This document shows, one piece after another, positions 45,443 to 54,152 of a stretch of DNA of 64,000 nucleotides. Source of the DNA: Sphingomonas sp. CL5.1 (lineage in GTDB: Bacteria > Pseudomonadota > Alphaproteobacteria > Sphingomonadales > Sphingomonadaceae); contig NZ_CP050137.1 of NCBI RefSeq assembly GCF_013344685.1, positions 2,597,001 through 2,661,000 of the forward strand, given 5' to 3'. The notes beneath the pieces were generated by a model. The model saw only the letters and a list, made by a program, of their open reading frames with translations. It ran no database searches and was not told where the DNA came from. The position numbers and the translations under genes are program-made. How positions within the stretch are numbered: the stretch's first letter is position 1; every line of letters starts with the position of its first letter.

Positions 45443-46441
45443 ATGTTCCCCGCCCGCCCGCTCGCGCTGGCCCTTGCCGCGCTGCTCGCCACCGCCGCCG
45501 ACGCCCCGCCCTATCAACTTGCCGCGCCGATCCCCGCGCCCGGCGACGGCGGCTGGGATTATGCGCGGGTCGATCCCGCCGCGCGCCGGCTCTACGTGGC
45601 GCATGGCGACGAAGTGGCGGTGATCGACCTCGCGGCGAGGCGCGCCATGGCGCCGCTCGGCCCGATCGCGCACGGGCACGCCGTCGTCCCGCTCGCGACG
45701 AAGGAACTGGCGGTGACGAGCGGCAACGACGCGACGGTGCGCTTCTTCGATCCGGCGACCGGCAGGCAGACCGCCAGCGTCGCGGTGGACGGGAAGCCCG
45801 ATGCCGCGATCGTCGATCCCGTCACCGGCCACCTGCTGACGATGAACGCCAAGGGCGGGACGGTCGGCGAGATCGACATCCACGCACACCGCCTGATCCG
45901 CGCGATCCGCGTGAAGCCCGGCCTCGAATATCCCGCGATCAGCGGGCGCACGCTCTACGTCAACAACGAGGAAGCGAACGAGATCGAGGTGATCGACCTC
46001 GCTACCGGCACGGTCCGCGCGCCGATCGCGCTGCCGGGATGCGAGGAGCCGAGCGGGCTGGCGCTCGATGCGGCGCGCGGGCGGCTGATCGGCGCCTGCG
46101 CCAACGGCGTCGCGGCGGTGGTGGAGCTGAAGGCGCGGCGGCTGACGCAGACGGTGCCGATCGGGCGCGGGCCGGATGCGGTGCTGATCGACGCGCGGCG
46201 CGCGGTCGCGCTGATCCCTGCGGGGGCTGACGGAATGCTCGACGTGCTCGATCTCTCGGGCACCAGAGTGACGCGCAAGGCGAGCATCCGGACCGAGCCG
46301 GGCGCGCGCACCGGCGCGCTCGATCCGGCGAGCGGCGCCGTCTATCTCCCCACTGCCCGTCTCGCCCCGCTCGTCGCCGGTAGCAAGCGCCCGACCGCCG
46401 CGCCCGGCAGTTTCCATATCGCCGTGGTGAAGCCGCTTTGA
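45443..46441 (+). CDS. YncE-like beta-propeller protein, exported
   Basis: ATG 45443 has GCGAAGGAGACTCGCCCG upstream and a signal peptide (LALALAALLATAADA). The 332-residue mature part is made of repeating blades of about 42 residues: YVAHGDEVAVIDLAARRAMA, VTSGNDATVRFFDPATGRQT, LYVNNEEANEIEVIDLATGT and IDARRAVALIPAGADGMLDV. YncE-type propellers bind DNA, metal complexes or ligands and serve as periplasmic sensors or scaffolds; which applies here is unknown. It leads an operon with a response regulator (21 bp) and sensor kinase. Confidence 0.8.
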   Translation: MFPARPLALALAALLATAADAPPYQLAAPIPAPGDGGWDYARVDPAARRLYVAHGDEVAVIDLAARRAMAPLGPIAHGHAVVPLATKELAVTSGNDATVRFFDPATGRQTASVAVDGKPDAAIVDPVTGHLLTMNAKGGTVGEIDIHAHRLIRAIRVKPGLEYPAISGRTLYVNNEEANEIEVIDLATGTVRAPIALPGCEEPSGLALDAARGRLIGACANGVAAVVELKARRLTQTVPIGRGPDAVLIDARRAVALIPAGADGMLDVLDLSGTRVTRKASIRTEPGARTGALDPASGAVYLPTARLAPLVAGSKRPTAAPGSFHIAVVKPL

Positions 46442-46461
46442 CCTTATGCTAGGGTTCGGCG

Positions 46462-47136
46462 ATGCGCGTGCTGCTTGTCGAGGATGATGCCGAAACCGCC
46501 GCGCTGATCGTGCGCGGGCTGGGCGAGGCGGGGCATGAGGTGCAGGTGGTCACGCGCGGCGACGAGGCGCTGGCCGTGAATGCCGGCGCGCACGACCTTG
46601 CGATCATCGACCGGATGCTGCCGGGGCTGGACGGGCTGGAGGTGGTGCGCCGCTGGCGGGCGGAGGCCGTCAGGACGCCCGTGCTGATGCTCACGGCGCT
46701 GGGCAGCATCGGCGATCGCGTATTCGGCCTGAGCGCCGGGGCGGACGATTATCTGGTGAAGCCGTTCGCGCTGGCGGAGCTTTCCGCGCGCGTCGGCGCG
46801 CTGCTGCGCCGCCCCCCGTTCGCCGATACGCCGACGCGATTTCAGGTGGGCGACGTGACGCTCGATCTGCTGCGGCGCGAGGTGCGGCGGAGCGGAAACG
46901 AGGTGCGGTTGCAACCGCGCGAATTCGGCATCCTCGAACAATTGATGCGCAATGCCGGCCGCATCGTCACGCGGACGATGCTGCTGGAAACGGTATGGGG
47001 TTTCCATTTCGATCCGCAGACCAACATCGTCGAGAGCCATCTGAGCCGGATGCGCGGCAAGCTCAACGAGGGTTTCGACAGCGACCCGATCGAAACGGTG
47101 CGCGGCGTGGGATATCGGATGCGCGGCCATGACTGA
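46462..47136 (+). CDS. OmpR-family response regulator
   Basis: The 224-residue protein has a receiver domain (MRVLLVEDDAETAALI; phosphoacceptor Asp at about 50 in LAIIDRMLPGLDGLEV; Thr 78; Lys 100 in DDYLVKPF). A winged-helix output domain follows (VQPREFGILEQLMRNAGRIV-type, VESHLSRMRGKL, TVRGVGYRM). It is cotranscribed with the sensor kinase, whose start overlaps its last codons. The efflux operon and its own operon are the most likely targets. Confidence 0.92.
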   Translation: MRVLLVEDDAETAALIVRGLGEAGHEVQVVTRGDEALAVNAGAHDLAIIDRMLPGLDGLEVVRRWRAEAVRTPVLMLTALGSIGDRVFGLSAGADDYLVKPFALAELSARVGALLRRPPFADTPTRFQVGDVTLDLLRREVRRSGNEVRLQPREFGILEQLMRNAGRIVTRTMLLETVWGFHFDPQTNIVESHLSRMRGKLNEGFDSDPIETVRGVGYRMRGHD

Positions 47137-48481
47137 CTGGCGGCGCAGCGCCGCCTATCGCATCGCCTTCACCTGTTCGGCGGCGTTCGCGCTGGCGGTG
47201 ACGTTGCTCGGCGGGCTGGTCTATCTCGCGGCCCATCGCGCTTTTCGCGCGCAGCAGGATATGGCGCTGGCGGAGGCAAGCGCCGCGCTGGTGCAGGATT
47301 ATCGCCAGCAGGGGCTGGCCGTGCTGGCTGGAACGATCCGGCGGCGCAGCGCCACCAACGGTGTCGTCACCTTCGGCTATGCGCTATTCGACGCCGCAGG
47401 CAGGCGCATGGCGGGCGATTTCGAACTTGCGCTGCCGCCCGTCGGCTATTCCGATGCGGTGTTCCGTGATCCGGTGGAGGGGCCGGACAGCGCGCGCGTG
47501 CTGACCACGCGGCTGGATCGCGATCACCTGATTGTCGTCGGCATCGATTCACAGGCGTTGGAGCGGATCGATCGCGTCATATTGTCGCTGTTCGCGGGCG
47601 CGTTCGTTCTGGTGCTGCTGGTTGGTGGAGCAGGGGCGGTGCTGCTTGGTAATTATCTCCGCCGCAGGCTGGAGCGGATCAGCGGCACCGCGCAGGCGAT
47701 CATGGAGGGCGACATGCGGCGGCGCGTTCCGGTTTCGCCGCGCGGCGACGAGTTCGACCGGCTGGGCCAGGTGCTCAACCTGATGCTGGACCGGATCGCC
47801 GGGCTGCTCGACAATCTGCGGCAGGTGTCCGCCGACGTGGCGCATGACCTGCGCACGCCGCTGGCGCGATTGCGCGGCGGGCTGGAAGCCGCGCTGGCGC
47901 AGCCCGACGATGCCGCGCGCGAGACGGCGATCCGCGATGCGGTGCGCCAGAGCGACGCGCTGCTCGCGCTGTTCGGCGGCATCCTGCGCATCGTGGAAGT
48001 GGATGCGGGCGATATCCGCCAAAGCTTCGCGGCCGTCGATCTCAGCGCGCTGGCGGAGGATCTGATCGACAGCTACGCCCCCGCCATCACCGACAGGGGG
48101 CGCCATCTGAGCGGCGATATCGCGCCCGGCGTGATCGTCGCGGGGGATCGCGAGCTGATCGCGCAGGCAACGATCAACCTGCTCGACAATGCGCAGGCGC
48201 ATACGCCGCCGGGCACGGCGATCCGGCTTTCGCTGCGCGCGGAAAACGGCTTTGCCCTGCTCGATGTGTCCGACGACGGCCCCGGCGTGCCGGAAACCGA
48301 TCGCGCGCGGATCGTCGAGCGCTTCGTGCGGCTCGATCCCAGCCGCTCGGCGCGCGGGCACGGGCTTGGCCTCAATCTCGTGGACGCGATCGTGCGCGCG
48401 CATGGCGGCGCGATCGCGATCGGGGACGCCGCGCCGGGGCTGCGCGCGGTGCTGCGCCTTCCGCTGGCCGCCGCTACCTGA
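47129..48481 (+). CDS. Sensor histidine kinase
   Basis: The 450-residue protein has two membrane helices (about 11-36 and 148-174) around a periplasmic sensor of 110 residues. HAMP (RRRLERISGTAQAIMEGDM), the H-box DVAHDLRTPLARLRGGLE with His 239, the N-box INLLDNAQAHTPPG, G1 VSDDGPGVPETD and G2 GHGLGLNLVDAIV follow. It overlaps the response regulator by 8 nt and converges with the PAP2 gene (8-bp overlap of stops). The signal is unknown; the periplasmic YncE-like protein could be its partner. Confidence 0.92.
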   Translation: MTDWRRSAAYRIAFTCSAAFALAVTLLGGLVYLAAHRAFRAQQDMALAEASAALVQDYRQQGLAVLAGTIRRRSATNGVVTFGYALFDAAGRRMAGDFELALPPVGYSDAVFRDPVEGPDSARVLTTRLDRDHLIVVGIDSQALERIDRVILSLFAGAFVLVLLVGGAGAVLLGNYLRRRLERISGTAQAIMEGDMRRRVPVSPRGDEFDRLGQVLNLMLDRIAGLLDNLRQVSADVAHDLRTPLARLRGGLEAALAQPDDAARETAIRDAVRQSDALLALFGGILRIVEVDAGDIRQSFAAVDLSALAEDLIDSYAPAITDRGRHLSGDIAPGVIVAGDRELIAQATINLLDNAQAHTPPGTAIRLSLRAENGFALLDVSDDGPGVPETDRARIVERFVRLDPSRSARGHGLGLNLVDAIVRAHGGAIAIGDAAPGLRAVLRLPLAAAT

Positions 48482-49154
48482 TCCCGGCCGCGGCCAGCTC
48501 GGCCGCCGCGGCATCATAAGCGGCGCGGAATTCCGCCTTCGCCATCAGCCGCTCGGAGACCATCATCCCCAGCGCTTCCCCGGCGGTCACGTCGCTGCGG
48601 AAATGCTGGAGGCAGACGACACGGCTCTGCCCGTAGCGTGCCGCGCGGGCGAGGATCGCCGGCGCCTTCGACGGGATCAGCCGCGCCAGCACGGCGCCCA
48701 TCGAGAAGGCCATGGTGGTATGGCCGCTGGGATAGCTGGTCAGCGGGTCGCCGCGCTTCTGCGAGCAGATGTCGAGCGCATGATCGATATCCCATGGGCG
48801 CGGGCGTTTGAACTCGTCCTTGCCGCGATCGGCTGCGTCCTTGGCCGTCGCGCGCACCAGCTTCATCAGGTGGACGGTGGCGGGAAGCGCCTGGAGATCG
48901 AAGGCCGGGCCGATCGCGCCGGGGAAGATCGAGGCGCTCTTCGTCTCGCCGTCCAGCGCCGCATCGGCCTTTTCGTCCGCCGATCGCGCGCGCTGGACCA
49001 TGCGCAGCTCGTCCATCTCTGCGCGCGCCTGCACGCCGTTCGCGGCCGGCGGGGGCGGGAGCACCAGCGCCGGATCGAGATCGGCCTGCGTGAGCAGCGG
49101 CACGGGCTTCGGCGCGTCGGCGCCCGCGAGCAGCAGCGCGAGGAGCGGCAGCAT
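48474..49154 (-). CDS. PAP2-family acid phosphatase, class A type
   Basis: ATG 49154 overlaps the TonB receptor stop (TGATG). MLPLLALLLAGADA is a signal peptide. Phosphatase motifs are complete: KDEFKRPRPWD (KX6RP), SYPSGHTTMAFSMGAVLA (PSGH) and SRVVCLQHFRSDVTAGEALG (SRX5HX3D). This is the layout of periplasmic non-specific acid phosphatases (PhoN class A). It is coupled to the receptor, which suggests that the imported compound is a phosphate ester dephosphorylated in the periplasm. Confidence 0.9.
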   Translation of the reverse strand: MLPLLALLLAGADAPKPVPLLTQADLDPALVLPPPPAANGVQARAEMDELRMVQRARSADEKADAALDGETKSASIFPGAIGPAFDLQALPATVHLMKLVRATAKDAADRGKDEFKRPRPWDIDHALDICSQKRGDPLTSYPSGHTTMAFSMGAVLARLIPSKAPAILARAARYGQSRVVCLQHFRSDVTAGEALGMMVSERLMAKAEFRAAYDAAAAELAAAGIR

Positions 49155-51448
49155 CAGAATTTCACCGTGATGTCGCCCGTCACCGTGCGGCCGACCTGAT
49201 AGAAATATTGGTCGGACGCGGCGGTCTTGCCGGTGTTGATGTTGGTGACGCGCTGCGAGTCGAACAGGTTGTTCACCTCCACGCCGAAACGGATCTTGCC
49301 CAGATCGTAGCGCGCGGAGAGGATCGCGCTGTTGTAGCCGTTGCTGCGATAGAAATTGTAGCTGCTGAGCGACTTCGCATCGCCGGGGACGATCGTGCTG
49401 GGATCGGTGAACCACTGCCGGCCGGTCCATTTGTCGATCAGCGAGAAGACCATCGGCCCATGCTTGAACAGCACGCCGCCCGCGGCCGTCCATTCCGGCG
49501 CATTGGCGACCTGAAGCGACAGGAAGTTGGCGTTCTGTGTCTTGGCGTAATTGCGCGATCCGTTGGCGAATACCGCGAGGCCACCGGGGAAGGCATAAGT
49601 GATCTGGCCCTCTATGCCCTTGTATTGCACCGATCCCTGATTGAACCAGATCGTGCCGACGCCGGGGATGGGCGATGTCATCGAGGCGAACTTGTTCGAG
49701 AAATCGATCTTGTACATATCGGCGTCGATGCTCAGCCGTTCGCCGTGATAGACGACACCCGCCTGATAATTGGTCGACTTTTCCGGCTGCACCGTGGAGC
49801 GGCCCGGAATATCGACATAAAGCACGCTGAGCGACGGCGCGAGGAAGCCCCGCGCATATTGCCCATAAACCGAAAGCCCCGGCGTGATCGCATAGTTTAC
49901 CGTCGCGAACGGCAGGTTGGCGCTGTAGTCGCTGCTCAGTTGCTGGGCGTAGCGCGTCGTCTGGTTGTAATCTGCATCGACGCGGCGGTTGAAGTCAACA
50001 TGCTTGAGGCCCGGCGTGATCTTCAGCCCCGGAATGGGCCGCAGCTCCAGCTCGACGAATTCCTCAGTGTGGTTGGTGTTGCTGTTCTGGTCGAACTTGA
50101 TGTTCTGCGGGGTGGCCGCGCCGGTGACGGGGTTGGTCACCTTCTTCTCGATATAATTGGGTAGCATCGTCACCAGATCGACATCGCGCTGCTGGCGGTA
50201 TGTATCGGACCATTCGATCCACGCGCCGGTGGTCAGCGTGCCGAAACCGAAATCGAGATGAACCTTCGCGATATCGCCATACACGCGATATTTGTTGGTC
50301 TTGGTATAACCCGGCACCCCCGGAACTGTGACCTTGGAGCCCGGAGTGAGCGTCACCGTGTTCGATTCGGGTGTGGCGTGGCCGTAGGCGGTGACGTCGC
50401 TGCCGCTCAGGGTCTCATTATCGTAGCTGTAGGTATAGGCGCGGTTCTCGAAGCTGGATTTTTCGCCGAGATCGGCCTCGAACTTGATGATCTCGAAATC
50501 GGTGGTCTTGCGGGTGTGGTTATAGCCCCAATAGCCCTGGCTCGTCGGATCGTTGTTCAGGCTGTAATATTTGCCGTATTTCGCGATCTGGTCCTGCGTC
50601 GCGCCGTCCTTGTCCGGCTGGTTGAAGCGGTTGACGTTATAGGTGCCCAGGAACGTCAGCCGCGCGTGATCGCCCAGCGGCACCATCACCTTGCCGAAGA
50701 TGTTCCACGAGCGGAACGGGCTGTAGGTGCGCGCGCCGTCGGACTTCACCCATTGCGTGCTGAACACGGCTTCGGTTCCGCCGAGCTTGTCGATCGCGCC
50801 GGTCTGCGCGACGGCGCGGAGCAGATAGGTGTTGAAGCTGCCATAGGCGGCCTTGCCCTCGAAGCTCGCATCCTCGCGCGTGGCGCGGCTGAACAGGTTC
50901 ATATTGCCGCCGAACGTCGCCTGCCCGAGCGTGGAGGCATTGCCGGGGCCGCGATCGACGATCAGCGTCTCCACCGTGTTCGAGGGGAAGAAGGTGTTCG
51001 AATGGTGCGTCGGGTCGTTGGTGTCGCCGAACGGCACGCCGTCATAGGTGACGTTATATTCGCCGTCCTGGAAGCCGCGGATCTGCGCCTTGGATTCGGA
51101 CAGGCCGGAGCCGTTGGCGTTGCCGTAATTGGAAACGCTCGGCGCGATCAGCGCGATCTGGTTGAAATCGGCGGTGGCGGGGAGCGAATCCTCGATGAAG
51201 GAGCGCGAGATGATCGATTGCGGCTGCGTCGTCTTGAGCGAGGCGGTGACAGGCGCGATCTCGTTCGCCCTCGTGCCGGTGACGACGACGTCAGAGCCTT
51301 CGGCAATCCCGTTGTTCTGCCCGTCCGGCGCATTCGCGGCGGCATCCGCGTCGGTGGGAGTGGCGGAGGCCGGCGCGGTGATGGACAATGCATAAGCGAT
51401 AGCGGTCGCGGCCAGCAGATGCCGGCGCGTGGAAAACGCGAACTTCAT
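49154..51448 (-). CDS. TonB-dependent receptor
   Basis: The 764-residue protein starts MKFAFSTRRHLLAATAIAYA with a signal peptide ending PASA. The plug carries SDVVVTGTRANEIAPVTASL, RGFQDGEYNVTYDGVPFGDT and TLIVDRGPGNASTLGQATFG. The barrel ends YFYQVGRTVTGDITVKF with terminal Phe. EVNNLFDSQRVTN is the characteristic penultimate strand motif. It is translationally coupled to the PAP2 phosphatase gene. The ribosome site AAAAGGGCATC precedes the start. Ligand unknown. Confidence 0.92.
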   Translation of the reverse strand: MKFAFSTRRHLLAATAIAYALSITAPASATPTDADAAANAPDGQNNGIAEGSDVVVTGTRANEIAPVTASLKTTQPQSIISRSFIEDSLPATADFNQIALIAPSVSNYGNANGSGLSESKAQIRGFQDGEYNVTYDGVPFGDTNDPTHHSNTFFPSNTVETLIVDRGPGNASTLGQATFGGNMNLFSRATREDASFEGKAAYGSFNTYLLRAVAQTGAIDKLGGTEAVFSTQWVKSDGARTYSPFRSWNIFGKVMVPLGDHARLTFLGTYNVNRFNQPDKDGATQDQIAKYGKYYSLNNDPTSQGYWGYNHTRKTTDFEIIKFEADLGEKSSFENRAYTYSYDNETLSGSDVTAYGHATPESNTVTLTPGSKVTVPGVPGYTKTNKYRVYGDIAKVHLDFGFGTLTTGAWIEWSDTYRQQRDVDLVTMLPNYIEKKVTNPVTGAATPQNIKFDQNSNTNHTEEFVELELRPIPGLKITPGLKHVDFNRRVDADYNQTTRYAQQLSSDYSANLPFATVNYAITPGLSVYGQYARGFLAPSLSVLYVDIPGRSTVQPEKSTNYQAGVVYHGERLSIDADMYKIDFSNKFASMTSPIPGVGTIWFNQGSVQYKGIEGQITYAFPGGLAVFANGSRNYAKTQNANFLSLQVANAPEWTAAGGVLFKHGPMVFSLIDKWTGRQWFTDPSTIVPGDAKSLSSYNFYRSNGYNSAILSARYDLGKIRFGVEVNNLFDSQRVTNINTGKTAASDQYFYQVGRTVTGDITVKF

Positions 51449-51931
51449 GATGATGCCCTTTTGGCCGGAAACGGCTGGCGCGTCGCTAGATCAAGCGTGT
51501 GACGGATTCGTTGCGGTCATATGTCAGGATGAAGATTGTGATTTTGCAATCTTCCTGAACCCGGACGGGTTGCCTCGCGCGAGGTGGCCGAGCTTCTCGG
51601 CTCTCGGGACGCCGCGCCCGGATGTCGGCGTCTGCGGCCCAGACATTTGGACACACGTGAACGACAGATTTTGGCATGAGCGGACATCTACAATGTCTGC
51701 CGGGTACGACCGGCATGGGTCGCTTGCCGCCGTAAGCCGCCGCCAGCTCGTGGGGACTAAGCCGCTATTCGCGACCATGATCGCGATCGGTAGGTTTCGG
51801 ATGAAGCGGTCGTTCGCGATTCGGCGGCAGTGAGCCAGGGAACGAGCAAGCCTAGGCCGATAACGGTCGTTTACGAGTTCGCAACCTAAAGCCTATCCAA
51901 CGGTGCCGAGCCTCGAGATGGGGAGGCGAGG
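51449..51931. other. Intergenic stretch, no gene seen
   Basis: About 480 bp between the receptor start and the nucleotidyltransferase-HEPN stop. Several short frames exist on both strands but none has a ribosome site with recognisable product. It is the junction between the efflux/receptor cargo and the second accessory block; no direct repeat matching the other cargo edge (36.24-36.40 kb) was found by eye. Confidence 0.4.
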
Positions 51932-52870
51932 TCAACCGCTCGCCCGCGCCGCGTTCGCTTTCGTCTCCAGTTCGGCGATTCGTTCGGAGCAAATCTCGTG
52001 CACGGCGCGCCCGAGCTCCTCAACACGGTATCCGAGCCAGCGCAATTCTTCTTCGGATATCTGATAGTGCTTCGAGTAGCGTGCCTTCACGTAAGCTTCC
52101 TTGAGCTTCTCCCAAGTGCGCTGCTCGAACCGGTTCTCGCGTGGCCAAGCATCGACGAGCCGGCGGTCGAGCCGTTCCGCCTGCGTGCGCAGGAAGCCGA
52201 TATTGTGAACATGTGGCGTGTAGAAGGTCTTTACCAGCAACACGCAGTGATAGAGCGCCTCGGTGCCTTGATGGAGTAAGAACGCAGCCTTTTTCCAGCT
52301 TCTTCTCCCCATATAGAAATTGTAGCCCTCGATGAATTCGGCGGCGCTAGGCATCCACTCCTCAAAATACTCCCGCGCCATCTCCAGCGCCTTGGGCGGC
52401 GTTTTGGGCCTGGGTTCATGCAGCTCAGTCGGCAGCGTCTGGTAGATCGCGATGCCGTCGCGCTTGACGTCCATGAAGAAGTAGCGGCCGTGCGCGAGCC
52501 CGTCGTTCACCTCCTGGAGCGTGTGGACGATGAAATTGACCGGCGTGCGCAGCGTCTTGGTAATCGCCAACTCGCGGTTGAGCCGCTCCTCCAGCTTGAG
52601 CCAGTAATCGACCCGATCGGTCAGGCGCTTGTCGTTGACGATGATCAGCAGGTCATAGTCCGACTGATAGCCCTTGGCGGTGTGCGGCTCATCGACCCAG
52701 CCGCCGCGCGCGTAGCTGCCGTAAAGGATGATCTTCTCGATCCGCCCCTGCTTCTTCCATTTGTGCTTCGCCAGCGCCAGCGCGTCGGCGAATTCCTCGA
52801 AGATGATCTGGACGACCCGCTCAAGTTCGCGGCGCTTCTGGGCAGGTAGGTGATCGAGATCGGTCCGCAT
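51932..52870 (-). CDS. Nucleotidyltransferase-HEPN fusion protein
   Basis: The 312-residue protein (ATG 52870) has an N-terminal minimal nucleotidyltransferase: IILYGSYARGGW, then KGYQSDYDLLIIVNDKRL, the GSxxRG...DxD metal site. The C-terminal 150 residues are a HEPN domain (AAEFIEGYNFYMGRRSWKKA, AAFLLHQGTEALYHCVLLVK, LRTQAERLDRRLVDAWPREN). In MNT/HEPN pairs the NT often AMPylates the HEPN RNase toxin to silence it; here both are in one chain. Role could be a self-contained toxin-antitoxin or an antibiotic-type transferase. No neighbour appears to be coupled to it. Confidence 0.82.
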   Translation of the reverse strand: MRTDLDHLPAQKRRELERVVQIIFEEFADALALAKHKWKKQGRIEKIILYGSYARGGWVDEPHTAKGYQSDYDLLIIVNDKRLTDRVDYWLKLEERLNRELAITKTLRTPVNFIVHTLQEVNDGLAHGRYFFMDVKRDGIAIYQTLPTELHEPRPKTPPKALEMAREYFEEWMPSAAEFIEGYNFYMGRRSWKKAAFLLHQGTEALYHCVLLVKTFYTPHVHNIGFLRTQAERLDRRLVDAWPRENRFEQRTWEKLKEAYVKARYSKHYQISEEELRWLGYRVEELGRAVHEICSERIAELETKANAARASG

Positions 52871-52939
52871 TGAGAACAGCCTAGCAACAGATGAGGAGGG
52901 ATGCACGGTGGAAAGCCGATGCGGCGCACGGCCGGGCGA

Positions 52940-53878
52940 TCAGGGCGCCCGGCGCTCGCGGAAGTCCCAGACCTTGATGCCGAGCTTGCGCGCCTTGTCG
53001 GCGAGATTGTCCTGGATGCCCGAGCCGGGGAAGACGATGACGCCTTTGGGCATGACCTGGAGCATGACGTCATTGCGCTTGAACGGCGCCGCCTTGCCAT
53101 GCTTGTCCCAGTCGGGCTTGCGCGGATCCTGCGGCACGTCATGGTTGCGCGCCCAGCACGCGGCAATGTGCTCGCCACCCGTCGGCGTCTTGCCGTGCAC
53201 CAGCACCATGTCGGGAAACTGCGCGAGCAATTTGTCGAGCGTGCCGCAGATGAGCGCATGGTCCTGGTAGTTCGGACCGGCGCTGAGGACGAAGCGGGGA
53301 CCATCGGGGTTGAGGACGCGGGCGTCCTGATAGGCGCGCTTGTCGATCTGCTTGCGGCTGTCGAGCACCGCCGAGGTCAGCGCCTTGTGGTTCACCATCG
53401 GCCCCGACCACGGCATCCACGGCTTGCGCAGATATTTCTCGAATTGCTCGGCGCCCATGTCGCGGAAGGATTCCATCGTGTCGCGGCGTTCCATCATGGT
53501 GATGCCTTCGGCGATCTTGCGTTCCAGCTCGACCGACTTCACCTCGCTGCCATCCTGTTGACGCTGGAGCCGCTTCTGCGCCTGTTCATTGTCATCAAGC
53601 TCGCGCTCGATCCGCTCGCCGGTGCGCTGGAAGACGTTGACGATGTTCCAGGCGAGGTCTTCGAGGTCGGGCTCGATCCGCGTGTCGGTCAGGCAGGCTA
53701 CCATCGCGTCGAAGGTGTCGGCGATCGCGCCTTCCATCATGCAGGCGTCGGGAAGCGGGCGGGCGTCGGGTTCGTCCTCGAAGGGACGGTAGCCGTAGAG
53801 CTGCATCTCCTGAAGGACATAGGCGGTGGAACCGGGCTGGGGTTCGTCCTGTTCGGGCTGGTCGAGATCGATCGCCAT
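52940..53878 (-). CDS. DUF2493 / SLOG-domain protein
   Basis: ATG 53878 follows CATCCGGAGACTTCCC. The N-terminal 190 residues are helical and acidic (QPGSTAYVLQEMQLYGYRPF, RIERELDDNEQAQKRLQRQQ). The C-terminal part carries the Rossmann-like SLOG fold: RFVLSAGPNYQDHALICGTL, MVLVHGKTPTGGEHIAACWA and MPKGVIVFPGSGIQDNLADK. SLOG domains bind nucleotides or their derivatives and occur in signalling and defence systems; DUF2493 members are frequent on conjugative elements. Ligand unknown. A class A-like stem element lies 115 nt upstream. Confidence 0.82.
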   Translation of the reverse strand: MAIDLDQPEQDEPQPGSTAYVLQEMQLYGYRPFEDEPDARPLPDACMMEGAIADTFDAMVACLTDTRIEPDLEDLAWNIVNVFQRTGERIERELDDNEQAQKRLQRQQDGSEVKSVELERKIAEGITMMERRDTMESFRDMGAEQFEKYLRKPWMPWSGPMVNHKALTSAVLDSRKQIDKRAYQDARVLNPDGPRFVLSAGPNYQDHALICGTLDKLLAQFPDMVLVHGKTPTGGEHIAACWARNHDVPQDPRKPDWDKHGKAAPFKRNDVMLQVMPKGVIVFPGSGIQDNLADKARKLGIKVWDFRERRAP

Positions 53879-53992
53879 GGGAAGTCTCCGGATGAGCCGC
53901 GCCTGTCGCGGCCTTCGCGGCGACGACCGGCGGCGGGCGGCACGCGGCTGCACCGCGTCCCCGAAGGGGCGCGGCCGGAGCGCCAGCGGAGG

Positions 53993-54082
53993 ATGGCGGG
54001 CCAAGGCTATTTTGCTTCGCGATGCAAAGGGGCTGCGGCCTCAGCCCGCACCCCGGCGGAAAATAGCCGCCGGCCCCGCCAT
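53993..54082 (-). promoter_or_regulatory. Class A-like structured element, copy A5
   Basis: ATGGCGGG (53993) pairs with CCCGCCAT (54075) and GGCTATTTT (54005) with AAAATAGCC (54060), both perfect, giving the middle and inner stems with the ATTTT/AAAAT core of A1-A3. It lies between the Toprim gene stop and the DUF2493 gene start. Confidence 0.55.
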
Positions 54083-54152
54083 TGCCGCCGCGAGCCGCTT
54101 GTCGCAGTCGCCCTCTATCGAAGGCCGACGGCGTGGCCTCTGTCGGGGATGG

